41,896 nucleotides of DNA, from NCBI GenBank assembly GCA_022566775.1, contig JADFIJ010000003.1:1-41896 (forward strand), in the 5' to 3' direction. The position numbers and the translations under genes are program-made. The first letter of the stretch is position 1. Each line of letters opens with the position of its first letter. Source of the stretch: Pseudomonadota bacterium. GTDB taxonomy: Bacteria > Pseudomonadota > Gammaproteobacteria > Pseudomonadales > Pseudohongiellaceae. The notes under the pieces were generated by a model. The model was given only the letters and a program-made list of their open reading frames with translations. It ran no database searches and was not told the origin of the DNA. This document shows, piece by piece, positions 29,848-39,548 of the stretch.

Positions 29848-30041
29848 CGGTGTGGTCTAACTAGACACACCGTGAACCCATCCCTGGGGGCTCGGCGCCA
29901 AGCCCATGCTGGCGACGGAATCAAGGGGTCAGAGTTCTTGATTAATGAGTAGATTGGTCTAACCTTTAATGAGAATCAAGTAACCTGCCCCATTGATACG
30001 GAATAGATTTAAAGAATCAAGTAACCTCACCCCTTGATTGT
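29848..30041. repeat. Degenerate palindromic/REP-like repeat cluster
   Basis: Hairpin cggtgtggtct-aact-agacacaccg; outer aatcaaggggt ... accccttgatt; two related 25-mers gaatcaagtaacct[gccccattgat/caccccttgat] at 29973 and 30014. Confidence 0.7.
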
Positions 30042-30057
30042 TGATTGGACGACATGC

Positions 30058-30522
30058 TCATATGGATTTGCCTTTTTTTGCTACCTTCAGTAAGGCATTC
30101 CAATCATCTGGCGGATTGCCATTATCGAGCATTTTTGTGAATATTTTATAAGCATCTGTTTTGCTGTCGTATGCGCGTAGTGTCTTGTCATCATTTACCC
30201 AAGCATAAACAATAATCTTTGAGGCTGAATCAAACCGAAAAAAAAGGCGATATTGCTGAAAAAATTTCGCTCTAAACCAATGCTTATATTCTTCGCCTAA
30301 GGTTTTACCTTGCCGATATTGTTCATGTGTAGGGTCTTGTGGGATAAGTTTAAAGACTAGTTTATTAATAGCCGCTAATAGTTTACTCGCATTCCTTTTC
30401 TTATAATTCTTTGAATATTTGGCTTTAAGCTTTTCAACTTTTGTTACCAAGGTTTTAACTTGATCTGTAAAAAGCGGATGGGAAAAAAGAGTCCACCCGT
30501 TGATAATCAGTAATTCAGGCAA
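30058..30522 (-). CDS. yhaV: YhaV family type II toxin
   Basis: INGWTLFSHPLF, LGEEYKHWFRAKFFQQYRLFFRFDS, IIVYAWVNDDKTLRAYDSKTDAYKIFTKML. Confidence 0.88.
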   Translation of the reverse strand: MPELLIINGWTLFSHPLFTDQVKTLVTKVEKLKAKYSKNYKKRNASKLLAAINKLVFKLIPQDPTHEQYRQGKTLGEEYKHWFRAKFFQQYRLFFRFDSASKIIVYAWVNDDKTLRAYDSKTDAYKIFTKMLDNGNPPDDWNALLKVAKKGKSI

Positions 30523-30524
30523 GC

Positions 30525-30854
30525 CTATTCATCTTCTTCTAAAAGAGGGGAATCAAGATCTACATTAAGGTCTCCCACTAATGTGTGGATGCGCTTACCC
30601 AGTGATGGAGTCAAATATTGTAATTGATCTGGGTTATTAGCCATGTCGTCTGCCAGAAAATGGAGGAACTTTTCTAACACTGGATCACCCTGTGTTGTCT
30701 CTGCGCGAGTAAAACTGACGCGCCCATTATTTTCAATAGTATAGAGCACTTTATCACCCTTTTTTAAATGCAGGGCTTTACGAATAGCGGCAGGCACTGT
30801 GTTCTGATAACGCTCAGTCAGCGTTGCTTCAGCAGTTAAAACAATATTTGGCAT
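30525..30854 (-). CDS. prlF: PrlF/SohA family antitoxin (AbrB-type N-terminus)
   Basis: ATLTERYQNTVPAAIRKALHLKKGDKVLYTI; RBS aaggagg before ATG at 30854; directly upstream of yhaV. Confidence 0.87.
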   Translation of the reverse strand: MPNIVLTAEATLTERYQNTVPAAIRKALHLKKGDKVLYTIENNGRVSFTRAETTQGDPVLEKFLHFLADDMANNPDQLQYLTPSLGKRIHTLVGDLNVDLDSPLLEEDE

Positions 30855-30890
30855 CTTGCCCTCCTTGATGAATCTTGTTAACACATGCAG

Positions 30891-30914
30891 ATGGTAATGT
30901 ATATGCATTACCAT
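30891..30914. promoter_or_regulatory. Candidate PrlF/YhaV operator palindrome
   Basis: ATGGTAATGTATATGCATTACCAT: 9-bp perfect arms around a near-symmetric centre, about 36 nt upstream of the prlF start. Confidence 0.55.
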
Positions 30915-31168
30915 GTCAATTCATTCGATAATGAATCAAGAGCCTAAATTAACTGATTCTTATTTCATAGGGTGGGCATAGCGTGAGTGATGAGATGGAC
31001 GCTCCCAACCGGCGTCGCAATGCGCCAAACTGAAAGTGCACAAACACATTTCAGTAGGGATTTACTGGACACCCACAAACTGGCATCAATAAAATCAATA
31101 AGTTAGAAGGTCATTTTTGTGGGTGTCCTGTTCTTTCTTGCTTTCCGCCTGAACGCATAGGGTAATAT

Positions 31169-31373
31169 CTAGGGAGCCTCTGATTAACTATTCAATGTCT
31201 CTGGCCTGCAGTGATGCGGCTGCTCTGAAGGCCCCGCGGGCGCGGCCTGAAGCGTGCTTCTGCGGTGTTGTAATCCTTGTTAAGGACTTGGGCCATTAAC
31301 TGCGAATCGCGCCTAACAGAAGCACGCTTCAGACCACGCAGAGATATTGAATAGTTAATCAGAGGCTCCCTAG
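31169..31373. mobile_element. MITE-like element with 35-nt terminal inverted repeats and nested inner inverted repeat
   Basis: ctagggagcctctgattaactattcaatgtctctg (31169-31203) vs reverse complement of 31339-31373, one mismatch; inner tgaagcgtgcttctg (31248-31262) / cagaagcacgcttca (31317-31331); CTAG at both ends. Confidence 0.8.
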
Positions 31374-31407
31374 AGGCCTATCCTCTTTACAAGATGAGCG
31401 AACAATA

Positions 31408-32550
31408 ATGAACAGAGTTCTCGGTTTGATTCTAGTTGCTGGGGTTTCTTTTTCTTTGTTGACATGCGTGAGTGATAAGGGAATTGATCGCATTAGTGTA
31501 AAGCCATTTGGCACCCTGGAAGACGGGCGTGAAGTGCAGATTTTCGCCCTGATAAATGCCCAGGGTAGCTCGGTCGAAATTCTGGATCTGGGGGGGATAA
31601 TCGTTACTCTCAACACCGTGGATAGGAACGGGGATTTCGATGACATTACCCTGGGATTCGATAACGTCCAGCAATACCTGTCAGCCAATCCTTTCTTCGG
31701 TACACTGGTCGGGCGTTATGCGAACCGCATTGCCCGCGGCAAATTCACGCTCGATGGCGAGGAATATTCCTTAGCCATTAATAGCGGTGAAAACGCCATC
31801 CACGGCGGGCTTGTGGGCTTTGACAAGAGAATTTGGCAGAGCACGAGTAGCTCTAGCGCGCATCAGTCCCGGTTGAGTTTGACCCTGATCAGCGCGGACG
31901 GCGACCAGGGCTACCCTGGCACGCTAACAGTCAATGTCACCTATACACTGGACGACGACAATCGGCTGACCATTGACTACCGGGCGACCACCGACAAGGC
32001 CACCGTGATTAACTTGACCAATCATGCCTATTTCAACCTGAATGGTCATGCTGCTGGCTCCATTCTCGACCACGAAATGATGATCAATGCCGATCATTAC
32101 ACCCCCGCCAACAACGTATCGATCCCCACCGGCGAGGTCGCCTCGGTGGAGGGCACTCCGCTGGATTTTCGAACCCCTAAAACCATCGGCCGTGATATAG
32201 GCAGTGACCACGAACAAATTCGATTCGGCTCGGGCTACGATCATAACTTCGTCTTGAATAAGTCAGAGCCTGGCGCTTTGGAATTGGCCGCGACGGTTTA
32301 TTCTCCGGCAACCGGCCGTAGCTTGCGCGTCTTCACCGACCAACCAGGTATGCAGCTGTATACGGGGAACTTCTTGAACGGCAGCGCGATCGGGAAGGGC
32401 GGCGCCCAATACAATCACAGGAATGGGTTTTGCCTGGAGACCCAACACTACCCGGACAGCCCCAATAAGCCGAATTTTCCCTCTACGGTGCTACGTCCAG
32501 GTGAGCAGTTTGCAAGCCGAACAATCTTCGAATTTGGGCTTAGCAGATAA
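31408..32550 (+). CDS. Aldose 1-epimerase family protein, probable lipoprotein
   Basis: FGTLVGRYANRIARGKFTLDG, NLTNHAYFNLNGH, GYDHNFVLN; lipobox-like FSLLTC. Confidence 0.9.
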   Translation: MNRVLGLILVAGVSFSLLTCVSDKGIDRISVKPFGTLEDGREVQIFALINAQGSSVEILDLGGIIVTLNTVDRNGDFDDITLGFDNVQQYLSANPFFGTLVGRYANRIARGKFTLDGEEYSLAINSGENAIHGGLVGFDKRIWQSTSSSSAHQSRLSLTLISADGDQGYPGTLTVNVTYTLDDDNRLTIDYRATTDKATVINLTNHAYFNLNGHAAGSILDHEMMINADHYTPANNVSIPTGEVASVEGTPLDFRTPKTIGRDIGSDHEQIRFGSGYDHNFVLNKSEPGALELAATVYSPATGRSLRVFTDQPGMQLYTGNFLNGSAIGKGGAQYNHRNGFCLETQHYPDSPNKPNFPSTVLRPGEQFASRTIFEFGLSR

Positions 32551-32584
32551 CTCAAATACTAAGACTGAAATGGATCATTCGATT

Positions 32585-32661
32585 GAATCAAGGGGTCAGG
32601 TCTTTCTTGTTAGCATTTCCCTGTTTCAAACGCTAACAGGAAAGACCTGACCCCTTGATTC
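32585..32661. repeat. Long hairpin repeat (30-nt arms, 17-nt loop)
   Basis: gaatcaaggggtcaggtctttcttgttagc / gctaacaggaaagacctgaccccttgattc, one mismatch. Confidence 0.9.
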
Positions 32662-32692
32662 TGACCAGAGGTCTAATTACAGAGCTGTGACA

Positions 32693-35317
32693 CTAATTCT
32701 GCGTAAACAAAACGCTGTAGGGACCGATGCCGCCGCGATCCACGACCAGATGCTGGTAGGTTGACTGTACCCCGGAAGTCCTGACGTAGTCTGATTGCCC
32801 GAAAGACTTTACGTCGGCGCGGTAGCGATCGTGGAGATACTGACTCAGTTCGATGGCAGTGAGTTCGCCGTTATTATCGCGATCGGCGTAACCACCCCGA
32901 ATTGCCTCATCGAAAAACACCGACAGGTAGCCACCGGCCTGAAACTTGAAGGCGACCTGGGAGGTCACATCTTCTTCCGATGAGAACAGACCCATGCGTC
33001 CCGGCTTGGAGATGATGTCCTTTGAGAAGCCGCCGCTGAAGCAGGAATCCATCACCAGTAAAATCGTGCCGGCATCGATATGGTCCAGCATGTCGGCGAG
33101 TTCATCATCCAGCAGCGCCCCGTCATAGAGTTCCATGGTTTCATCCATGCCGTCGGGATCGGCGGCGTCCGGGCCGTCGGCACGGGGTACACGATTGCCG
33201 TGGCCGGAAAAGAAAATGACCAGGGTGTCATCCCCATCGATAGTCCTGCCAATATCATTCAGAGCCTGCTGGAAGTTTTGCCGGGTGGCATCGCTATCGA
33301 TCAGGGTATAGGCATTATCCGGATTCATGCCGGCGCCTTCGATCAGTGCGTCGCGGACTCGCCGGGCATCCTGGTCGGTAAAGGGAAGGTCATTGTCCTC
33401 GCCTGGATAGTCGGCAATGCCGGCGAAAATGCCATAGATCTGGTTGCTGGCTGTGGAGACGGATGCGCTGGCAATACTTCCACTGACGCCGCCCCGGATC
33501 GACAGCCGGTAGGCGCCGGTTTCACCTTCGGCATAGGAAGAGGCGATCACCCGGTAGCGGCCACTTTCCTGCAGCGTGAGCTGGACCAGGGATTGATCGG
33601 TGCTGCCCTGATGATCATCATTCTCTATGGATTCCCCGCTGGGAGTGATAAGCGTCAGATAAGTATCCACCGCCGTCGATGTCATCTCGACAGTAATGGA
33701 CTGGCCTGCCTCGGCACTGAACACGTAGCTGTCTTCATATTTACGGTCATCGGAACGACTGTCGCTGACGCTGAGACTGGCTTCTATGTTGTCACCGATG
33801 TCGAGGTTGATCACATCGCGATTCGCCACAGTTTGACTCGTTGCAGCACCGCCATCGCGAATGTTCAACACATAGCCGCCGGTCTCGGCGGCAGCGAAGG
33901 AAGTGACAATTACCTCGTAACTACCCAACTCCGTGAGTTCGGTTTCAATCAAGCTGTGGGACGTACTTTCTGCATCATCATTGGCCTGGGATTCGCCATT
34001 GGGGCTGCGCAATATCAGGTAGGTGTCGAACTCGTCAGAGCGCAGGTCGAGGGTGACCCGTTGCCCGGGCCGGCCTTCGAAACTGTAACTATCATTAAAC
34101 TCACCGCTGTCGAAGGTGGCATCTCCGCCCGCCAGTTCTCCCTGTATCTGGGTGTTTATATCCGCTGGCGTGCCAGCATCGGTTGCTATCTGCACCGTAT
34201 AACCACCGGTCTCGCCAGGGTTGTAACTGGAAACCACGACTTCATAGATGCCGGTCTCGGCGAGTGTTAGCGACAGCAGGGAGCGATCGAAACTGGATTC
34301 ATAGTCATCGTTGATGAATTCCTCGCCGCCTGGTGCCCGCACAATGAGATAGGTGTCGAACTCGCCGGAACGCAGATCGATTACCGCAGAATCGCCGCGG
34401 TCGGCAATAAAGGTATAGGTATCGCTATAGCTGTCATTGGTACGGGTCGCATCGCCACTGCGAAGGCTGCCGCGTTCGATGCGGCTACCGACAACCAGGT
34501 TGGCGCCGCTAATGAGGCGAATAGAGCCGGCTTCGAACAGGCTGCGGCAATCGCTGGCATCGTGGAACATGTCCGCATCGGAAAAAGAGGCAGCCATACC
34601 TCGACCCTGGAAGCGCTGATCATCACACTCGTCATCATTGGCCCAGGTGCTGGCATCGTCACCAAAATCGACCTCGCCACCTGGCGCAGCTGAACCCGAC
34701 ACAGCTGCCAGTGCGGCGGCATTGCCATCGAGATTCAAACTCGACCAGCTGTCTTCATCCCACTCGGTAATGACGAGTTTAGCGCTATTACCAACCCCAT
34801 CATTCGAATAACTTCCTACCCAGATATTGTAGTTACCCGAAAGTGGTGAGCTGAACAGGATGCCAGGATTGGTTGCGCTTAATGCCGAGGCGTCGTCATT
34901 GCAGTGCCAATTGCCGGCGGGGTCATTAATGACCAGGGTGGTATCCACTTCGGCCTCTACGAAGAAGCCCAACTGGGCGGAGTCGGCCTCATAGTTCAGA
35001 TCATAATCAGGCTGCCCGGATGCGATGAAGCCGACACAGTCATCACCGAGATGATCAACACTGTCGGCTCCACCCGCGGCGACTTCGACGACATGGGGAT
35101 CGGGCAGAAATCCGGCGGCAAGATTTGCCGTGCCGTAGAGAGGCTCGGCACCGATGTTCTGGGCGGAAGTTGTGGTTGCAAGGCAGAGTAGGCCAGCTGC
35201 GGCAGTAATCAGTTTAAAATTGCTGCGCAATGCGCTGGAGTTTAACCATCTCGATAAACGCGTCAAAATTGAATCCCCCGATATGCGTCCCGGTAGAGTG
35301 TCGAAGCCAGACAGCAA
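32693..35317 (-). CDS. Caspase-family (metacaspase-like) exported protein with several pre-peptidase C-terminal (PPC)-like domains
   Basis: DDTLVIFFSGHGNRV and ILLVMDSCFSGGFSKD catalytic His/Cys; repeated DSYxFxxxxGQxxxxDLRSxxxDTYLxxxxPxGEsxxNDD units; signal peptide. Start uncertain. Confidence 0.85.
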   Translation of the reverse strand: MLSGFDTLPGRISGDSILTRLSRWLNSSALRSNFKLITAAAGLLCLATTTSAQNIGAEPLYGTANLAAGFLPDPHVVEVAAGGADSVDHLGDDCVGFIASGQPDYDLNYEADSAQLGFFVEAEVDTTLVINDPAGNWHCNDDASALSATNPGILFSSPLSGNYNIWVGSYSNDGVGNSAKLVITEWDEDSWSSLNLDGNAAALAAVSGSAAPGGEVDFGDDASTWANDDECDDQRFQGRGMAASFSDADMFHDASDCRSLFEAGSIRLISGANLVVGSRIERGSLRSGDATRTNDSYSDTYTFIADRGDSAVIDLRSGEFDTYLIVRAPGGEEFINDDYESSFDRSLLSLTLAETGIYEVVVSSYNPGETGGYTVQIATDAGTPADINTQIQGELAGGDATFDSGEFNDSYSFEGRPGQRVTLDLRSDEFDTYLILRSPNGESQANDDAESTSHSLIETELTELGSYEVIVTSFAAAETGGYVLNIRDGGAATSQTVANRDVINLDIGDNIEASLSVSDSRSDDRKYEDSYVFSAEAGQSITVEMTSTAVDTYLTLITPSGESIENDDHQGSTDQSLVQLTLQESGRYRVIASSYAEGETGAYRLSIRGGVSGSIASASVSTASNQIYGIFAGIADYPGEDNDLPFTDQDARRVRDALIEGAGMNPDNAYTLIDSDATRQNFQQALNDIGRTIDGDDTLVIFFSGHGNRVPRADGPDAADPDGMDETMELYDGALLDDELADMLDHIDAGTILLVMDSCFSGGFSKDIISKPGRMGLFSSEEDVTSQVAFKFQAGGYLSVFFDEAIRGGYADRDNNGELTAIELSQYLHDRYRADVKSFGQSDYVRTSGVQSTYQHLVVDRGGIGPYSVLFTQN

Positions 35318-35420
35318 CCCCGCACCGGGAGCCTATCCTATACACCAACGCGAATACAGTGCAGTTGTCTTAAACAAATTTCCAGACGCGGCATCGCGGA
35401 CCCCGGGTGCCGAATCGCGA

Positions 35421-38249
35421 TCAGCTCAATTTCCCTTTAATGTACCTGCCGGTATGGGAAGATTTTATCTTCGCAACTTGTTCCGGGGTGCCCTCGGCAA
35501 TAATCTTGCCGCCACCATCGCCTCCCTCCGGTCCAAGGTCCACGATCCAGTCGGCGGTCTTGATCACGTCCAGGTTGTGCTCGATGACGACGATAGTATT
35601 GCCATGGTCACGCAGGTGGTGCAGCACCGCGAGCAGTTGTTTGATGTCATGAAAGTGCAGGCCGGTGGTGGGTTCATCGAGAATATACAGGGTCTTGCCG
35701 GTGTCGCGCTTGGACAATTCCCGGGACAGTTTTACCCGCTGTGCCTCGCCACCGGACAGCGTGGTCGCAGCCTGACCCAGGCGCACATAGGACAGCCCCA
35801 CGTCCATCAAGGTCTGCAGCTTACGAGTGATCACCGGCACCGCATCGAAAAATTCGCGGGCATCCTCGATGGTCATATTCAGTACTTCGTAAATGTTTTT
35901 GCCCTTGTATTTAACTTCCAGGGTTTCCCGGTTATAACGTTTGCTGCGGCAGACATCACAGGTCACGTAGACATCAGGCAGAAAATGCATTTCCACCTTG
36001 ACCACGCCATCGCCCTGGCAGGCTTCGCAGCGGCCCCCCTTGACGTTAAAACTGAATCGTCCCGGTTTGTAGCCCCGGGTGCGGGCTTCCACGGTGCCGG
36101 CGAAGAGCTCGCGCACAGGCGTAAAAATGCCCGTATAGGTCGCTGGATTTGAGCGCGGAGTGCGCCCGATTGGGCTCTGGTCGATATCGACGACCTTGTC
36201 CAGTAACTCCATTCCTTCGAAACTATCGAAGGCAGCGGGCGTCAGGGTGGTGGCACCGTTGAGCCGGGTCGCGGTAATCGGGTAGAGAGTCTGGTTGATG
36301 AGAGTCGATTTGCCGGACCCGGAAACACCGGTTATGCAAGTGAACAGGCCGACCGGGATGCTGAGGTCAATGTTCTGCAAGTTGTTGCCCCTGGCACCTT
36401 TTAATTTTATGACCTTGCTGTCATCGTAGCGAACACGAGAGAGAGGGATCGCAATACTCTCCGTGCCCGCCAGGTATTTCCCGGTGAGCGAGGCCTTGGC
36501 GCCGATAATGTCATCGATCGAACCCTGGGCGACAATTTCACCGCCATGCACGCCTGCGCCGGGGCCAATATCGATAATATGATCGGCGCTGCGAATTGCT
36601 TCTTCATCGTGTTCCACCACGATAACGGTGTTGCCGAGATCCCGCAGATGGAAGAGGGTGGTGAGCAGGCGCTTATTGTCCCTCTGGTGCAGCCCGATTG
36701 AAGGCTCGTCGAGAATATACATCACCCCAACCAGACCAGCGCCAATCTGGCTGGCGAGCCGAATGCGCTGAGCCTCGCCGCCGGACAGCGTATCGGCACT
36801 ACGATTGAGCGTCAGATAATTCAGCCCCACATCCACCAGAAACTTCAGTCTGCTGCGCAGTTCTTGCAATATCTTTTCGGCGATCTTGGCGCGCCTGCCA
36901 CTGAGTTTGAGCTTGCCGAAATAGTCTGCAGATTCGGCAACAGTCATCGCCGTGATGCTCGGCAGGTTCAGGCCCTTGATGAGCACATGACGGGCATCGC
37001 GCCGGAGACGGGCGCCGCCACAGTCCGGGCAGGGTTGCGTACTGAGATACTTGGAGAGGTCTTCACGCACATGACTGGATTCAGTTTCCCGAAAGCGTCG
37101 CTCCATGTTCGGCAAGATGCCTTCGAATGGATAACTGCGAGTGATGGTGTCGCCACGGTCATTGATATAATGGAAATCGATCACTTCCTTGCCGCTGCCC
37201 CGTAACACCAGGTTCTGGTATTTCCGGGGTAGCTTGTTAAACGCCGTATCCACCTTGAAGCCGTAGTGGGCAGCCAGCGAAGTCAACATCTGAAAATAGT
37301 AGATATTACGCCGATCCCAGCCCCGAATGGCACCCTCGGACAAGGCCAGGGATTCGTCCACAATGATGCGCTGCTCATCGAAAAATTGTTTTACGCCCAG
37401 ACCGTCACAACCGGAACAGGCACCCGCGGGGTTATTGAATGAAAACAGCCGGGGTTCCAGTTCGGAGATGCTGTGTCCGCATTTGGGACAGGCGAACAGC
37501 GACGAAAACACGATGTCTTTGCTTTTCTTCCGTTCTTGCACAACGCTGACCACCGCCAATCCGTTCGCCAACTGAATCGCAGTCTCAAAACTCTCCGCCA
37601 GACGCTGCTCCAGACCAGGTTTGATCTTCAAACGGTCTATTACCACATCGATAGAATGCTTCTTGTTTTTTTCCAGATCCGGCGGATAGTCGAGTTCACA
37701 AACCAGGCCATCGACCCGGGCCCGGATAAAACCACCGCCACGCAATTCATTAAACACATGCAAGTGCTCGCCCTTGCGCGCCCGAATAATCGGCGCCAGC
37801 ACCATAATGCGCGTGTCCGCCGGCAGCGACATCACCTTGTCCACCATCTGGCTCACGCTCTGCGCTTCGAGCTTGATATTGTGGTCCGGGCAATGGGGTT
37901 CGCCCACCCGCGCAAACATCAGCCGCAAATAATCATAGATCTCCGTAATGGTGCCCACGGTGGAGCGAGGATTATGAGAAGTGGATTTCTGCTCGATAGA
38001 AATCGCCGGCGACAGACCCTCGATATGATCGATGTCCGGTTTCTCCATAATAGACAGAAACTGCCGCGCATAGGTGGACAGAGATTCCACATAACGACGC
38101 TGGCCTTCGGCATAAAGCGTATCAAACGCCAACGAAGATTTGCCAGAACCAGAAAGCCCGGTAATAACTACCAGTTTGTCGCGGGGGATCGAAATATTAA
38201 TATTCTTAAGATTATGAGTGCGCGCACCCCGTACAACAATATGATCCAT
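35421..38249 (-). CDS. uvrA: Excinuclease ABC subunit A
   Basis: [58 protein letters not shown]; two ABC signatures and zinc-finger cysteines. The ORF's N-terminal extension to 38555 is rejected. Confidence 0.96.
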   Translation of the reverse strand: MDHIVVRGARTHNLKNINISIPRDKLVVITGLSGSGKSSLAFDTLYAEGQRRYVESLSTYARQFLSIMEKPDIDHIEGLSPAISIEQKSTSHNPRSTVGTITEIYDYLRLMFARVGEPHCPDHNIKLEAQSVSQMVDKVMSLPADTRIMVLAPIIRARKGEHLHVFNELRGGGFIRARVDGLVCELDYPPDLEKNKKHSIDVVIDRLKIKPGLEQRLAESFETAIQLANGLAVVSVVQERKKSKDIVFSSLFACPKCGHSISELEPRLFSFNNPAGACSGCDGLGVKQFFDEQRIIVDESLALSEGAIRGWDRRNIYYFQMLTSLAAHYGFKVDTAFNKLPRKYQNLVLRGSGKEVIDFHYINDRGDTITRSYPFEGILPNMERRFRETESSHVREDLSKYLSTQPCPDCGGARLRRDARHVLIKGLNLPSITAMTVAESADYFGKLKLSGRRAKIAEKILQELRSRLKFLVDVGLNYLTLNRSADTLSGGEAQRIRLASQIGAGLVGVMYILDEPSIGLHQRDNKRLLTTLFHLRDLGNTVIVVEHDEEAIRSADHIIDIGPGAGVHGGEIVAQGSIDDIIGAKASLTGKYLAGTESIAIPLSRVRYDDSKVIKLKGARGNNLQNIDLSIPVGLFTCITGVSGSGKSTLINQTLYPITATRLNGATTLTPAAFDSFEGMELLDKVVDIDQSPIGRTPRSNPATYTGIFTPVRELFAGTVEARTRGYKPGRFSFNVKGGRCEACQGDGVVKVEMHFLPDVYVTCDVCRSKRYNRETLEVKYKGKNIYEVLNMTIEDAREFFDAVPVITRKLQTLMDVGLSYVRLGQAATTLSGGEAQRVKLSRELSKRDTGKTLYILDEPTTGLHFHDIKQLLAVLHHLRDHGNTIVVIEHNLDVIKTADWIVDLGPEGGDGGGKIIAEGTPEQVAKIKSSHTGRYIKGKLS

Positions 38250-38363
38250 GACAAACCCAAAGCAGAAGGCGAAACCACCCATTATCTTAAATTCCAAGCA
38301 CCCGAGTAAAGCCCAGCCAACGAATATTTCAAAAACAGCAAAGAATGGCACACCGATATTGAC

Positions 38364-38419
38364 AGAAGGGTCTTTGAAATGAGCACCATATAGAAAGAAG
38401 GGTCTTTGAAATGAGCACC
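38364..38419. repeat. Two perfect 24-nt direct repeats
   Basis: agaagggtctttgaaatgagcacc at 38364-38387 and 38396-38419. Confidence 0.95.
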
Positions 38420-38487
38420 GAATACGACAGGGGATTGGGAAGGGGTGTTGTTTTTTCGTGACTAGCGTCCAGGGATGGGAACGCGGG

Positions 38488-38533
38488 GCAGGTTTTTGCT
38501 CCTGCAAAACCTGCATACCGCACATCCATGTGC
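38488..38533. repeat. Two adjacent hairpins in the uvrA-ssb intergenic region
   Basis: gcaggtttttgc-tcct-gcaaaacctgc (38488-38514) and gcacat-cc-atgtgc (38520-38533). Confidence 0.75.
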
Positions 38534-38674
38534 AAAACGTCCAGGGATGGCCCACTGGAACGAAAAAATAATACCCCTTCCCAAGCCCCGCTCAACGCAT
38601 CCATTAGCTACGTTCCTCTACTTCAAAAACACCTTAATCGATTTCTCAGAATCTTTCTTTCAGTTTGGGTGACA

Positions 38675-38783
38675 GGGCAGGTCGGGTGTAGTTATTCGCT
38701 CCTTCCGGTGGGCCATCCCTGGCCCGTCCCGCGCTCCGTCCCTGGGCGCTAGTCAGTCGCGAACAACTACACCCGACCTGCCC
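38675..38783. repeat. Large nested inverted repeat in the uvrA-ssb intergenic region
   Basis: gggcaggtcgggtgtagttattcgc / gcgaacaactacacccgacctgccc, 25-nt arms with one mismatch; inner gggcca-tccc-tggccc. Confidence 0.9.
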
Positions 38784-38938
38784 CCATAAAATGGTGATGA
38801 CCTGTTAGATTCGGGCTCTGTTCTTAAAGCGCCATTTTCGAGGTATTTTAGGGGCTAATTTGGTGTAAAATTTTTAATGTTTGCGTCCATGGTATAGACT
38901 TAGGGAAATGACAAATTGGTTTTAGCGGGAGAAAAAAC

Positions 38939-39406
38939 GTGGCAAGTCGAGGTGTGAATAAGGTAATTCTTGTAGGGAATGTGGGTAATGATCCGGAGTT
39001 CAGGGTGATGCCCAATGGCAATGGTGTTGCCAATGTTTCCATTGCCACGAGTGAGTCCTGGAAGGACAAAACCACCGGTGAACAGAAAGAGAAAACCGAG
39101 TGGCATCGGGTGGTGTTTTTCAACCGCTTGGCCGAGATCGTCGAGCAGTATGTGAAAAAGGGGTCCAAGCTGTATATCGAAGGTCGATTACAGACGCGTT
39201 CCTGGGAACAGGATGGGGTGAAACGCTATACCACCGAGATCGTGGCCAGCGAGATGCAGATGCTGGATTCCCGCAGTAGCGCCGGCGCTAGCCCAAGTGA
39301 TAATCCATTTGAGCAGGATCAGGCCAGTGCCAAGCCGGCGCCAACCGCTCAGGCACAGGCCGCACCAGCCAATTTCGATAATTTCGACGACGATATCCCT
39401 TTTTGA
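38939..39406 (+). CDS. ssb: Single-stranded DNA-binding protein
   Basis: [34 protein letters not shown]-terminal DDDIPF; GTG start. Confidence 0.96.
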   Translation: MASRGVNKVILVGNVGNDPEFRVMPNGNGVANVSIATSESWKDKTTGEQKEKTEWHRVVFFNRLAEIVEQYVKKGSKLYIEGRLQTRSWEQDGVKRYTTEIVASEMQMLDSRSSAGASPSDNPFEQDQASAKPAPTAQAQAAPANFDNFDDDIPF

Positions 39407-39548
39407 GCGTCTTGCGCTGCTGCACTAAGCTCTTATTATCTCAGGCTTTATTTTTCAAGTCGGCTACAGCCCAGCTTCTGCTTGACTTCGTGTCGGCTTT
39501 GTTCGAAATTCAGGGCAAATTCGACAGATTTCCGGGTTAACACCATTC

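Noticed and set aside
33080-34270. 396-aa plus-strand ORF
   Set aside because: Antisense to the caspase/PPC gene; no recognisable domain.
37473-38309. 278-aa plus-strand ORF
   Set aside because: Antisense to uvrA; no recognisable domain.
38364-38419. Possible CRISPR array
   Set aside because: Only two repeats, 8-nt spacing, no cas genes.
38250-38555. N-terminal extension of the uvrA ORF
   Set aside because: UvrA starts at [14 protein letters not shown]; the upstream part is repeat-rich intergenic DNA and has no UvrA homology.
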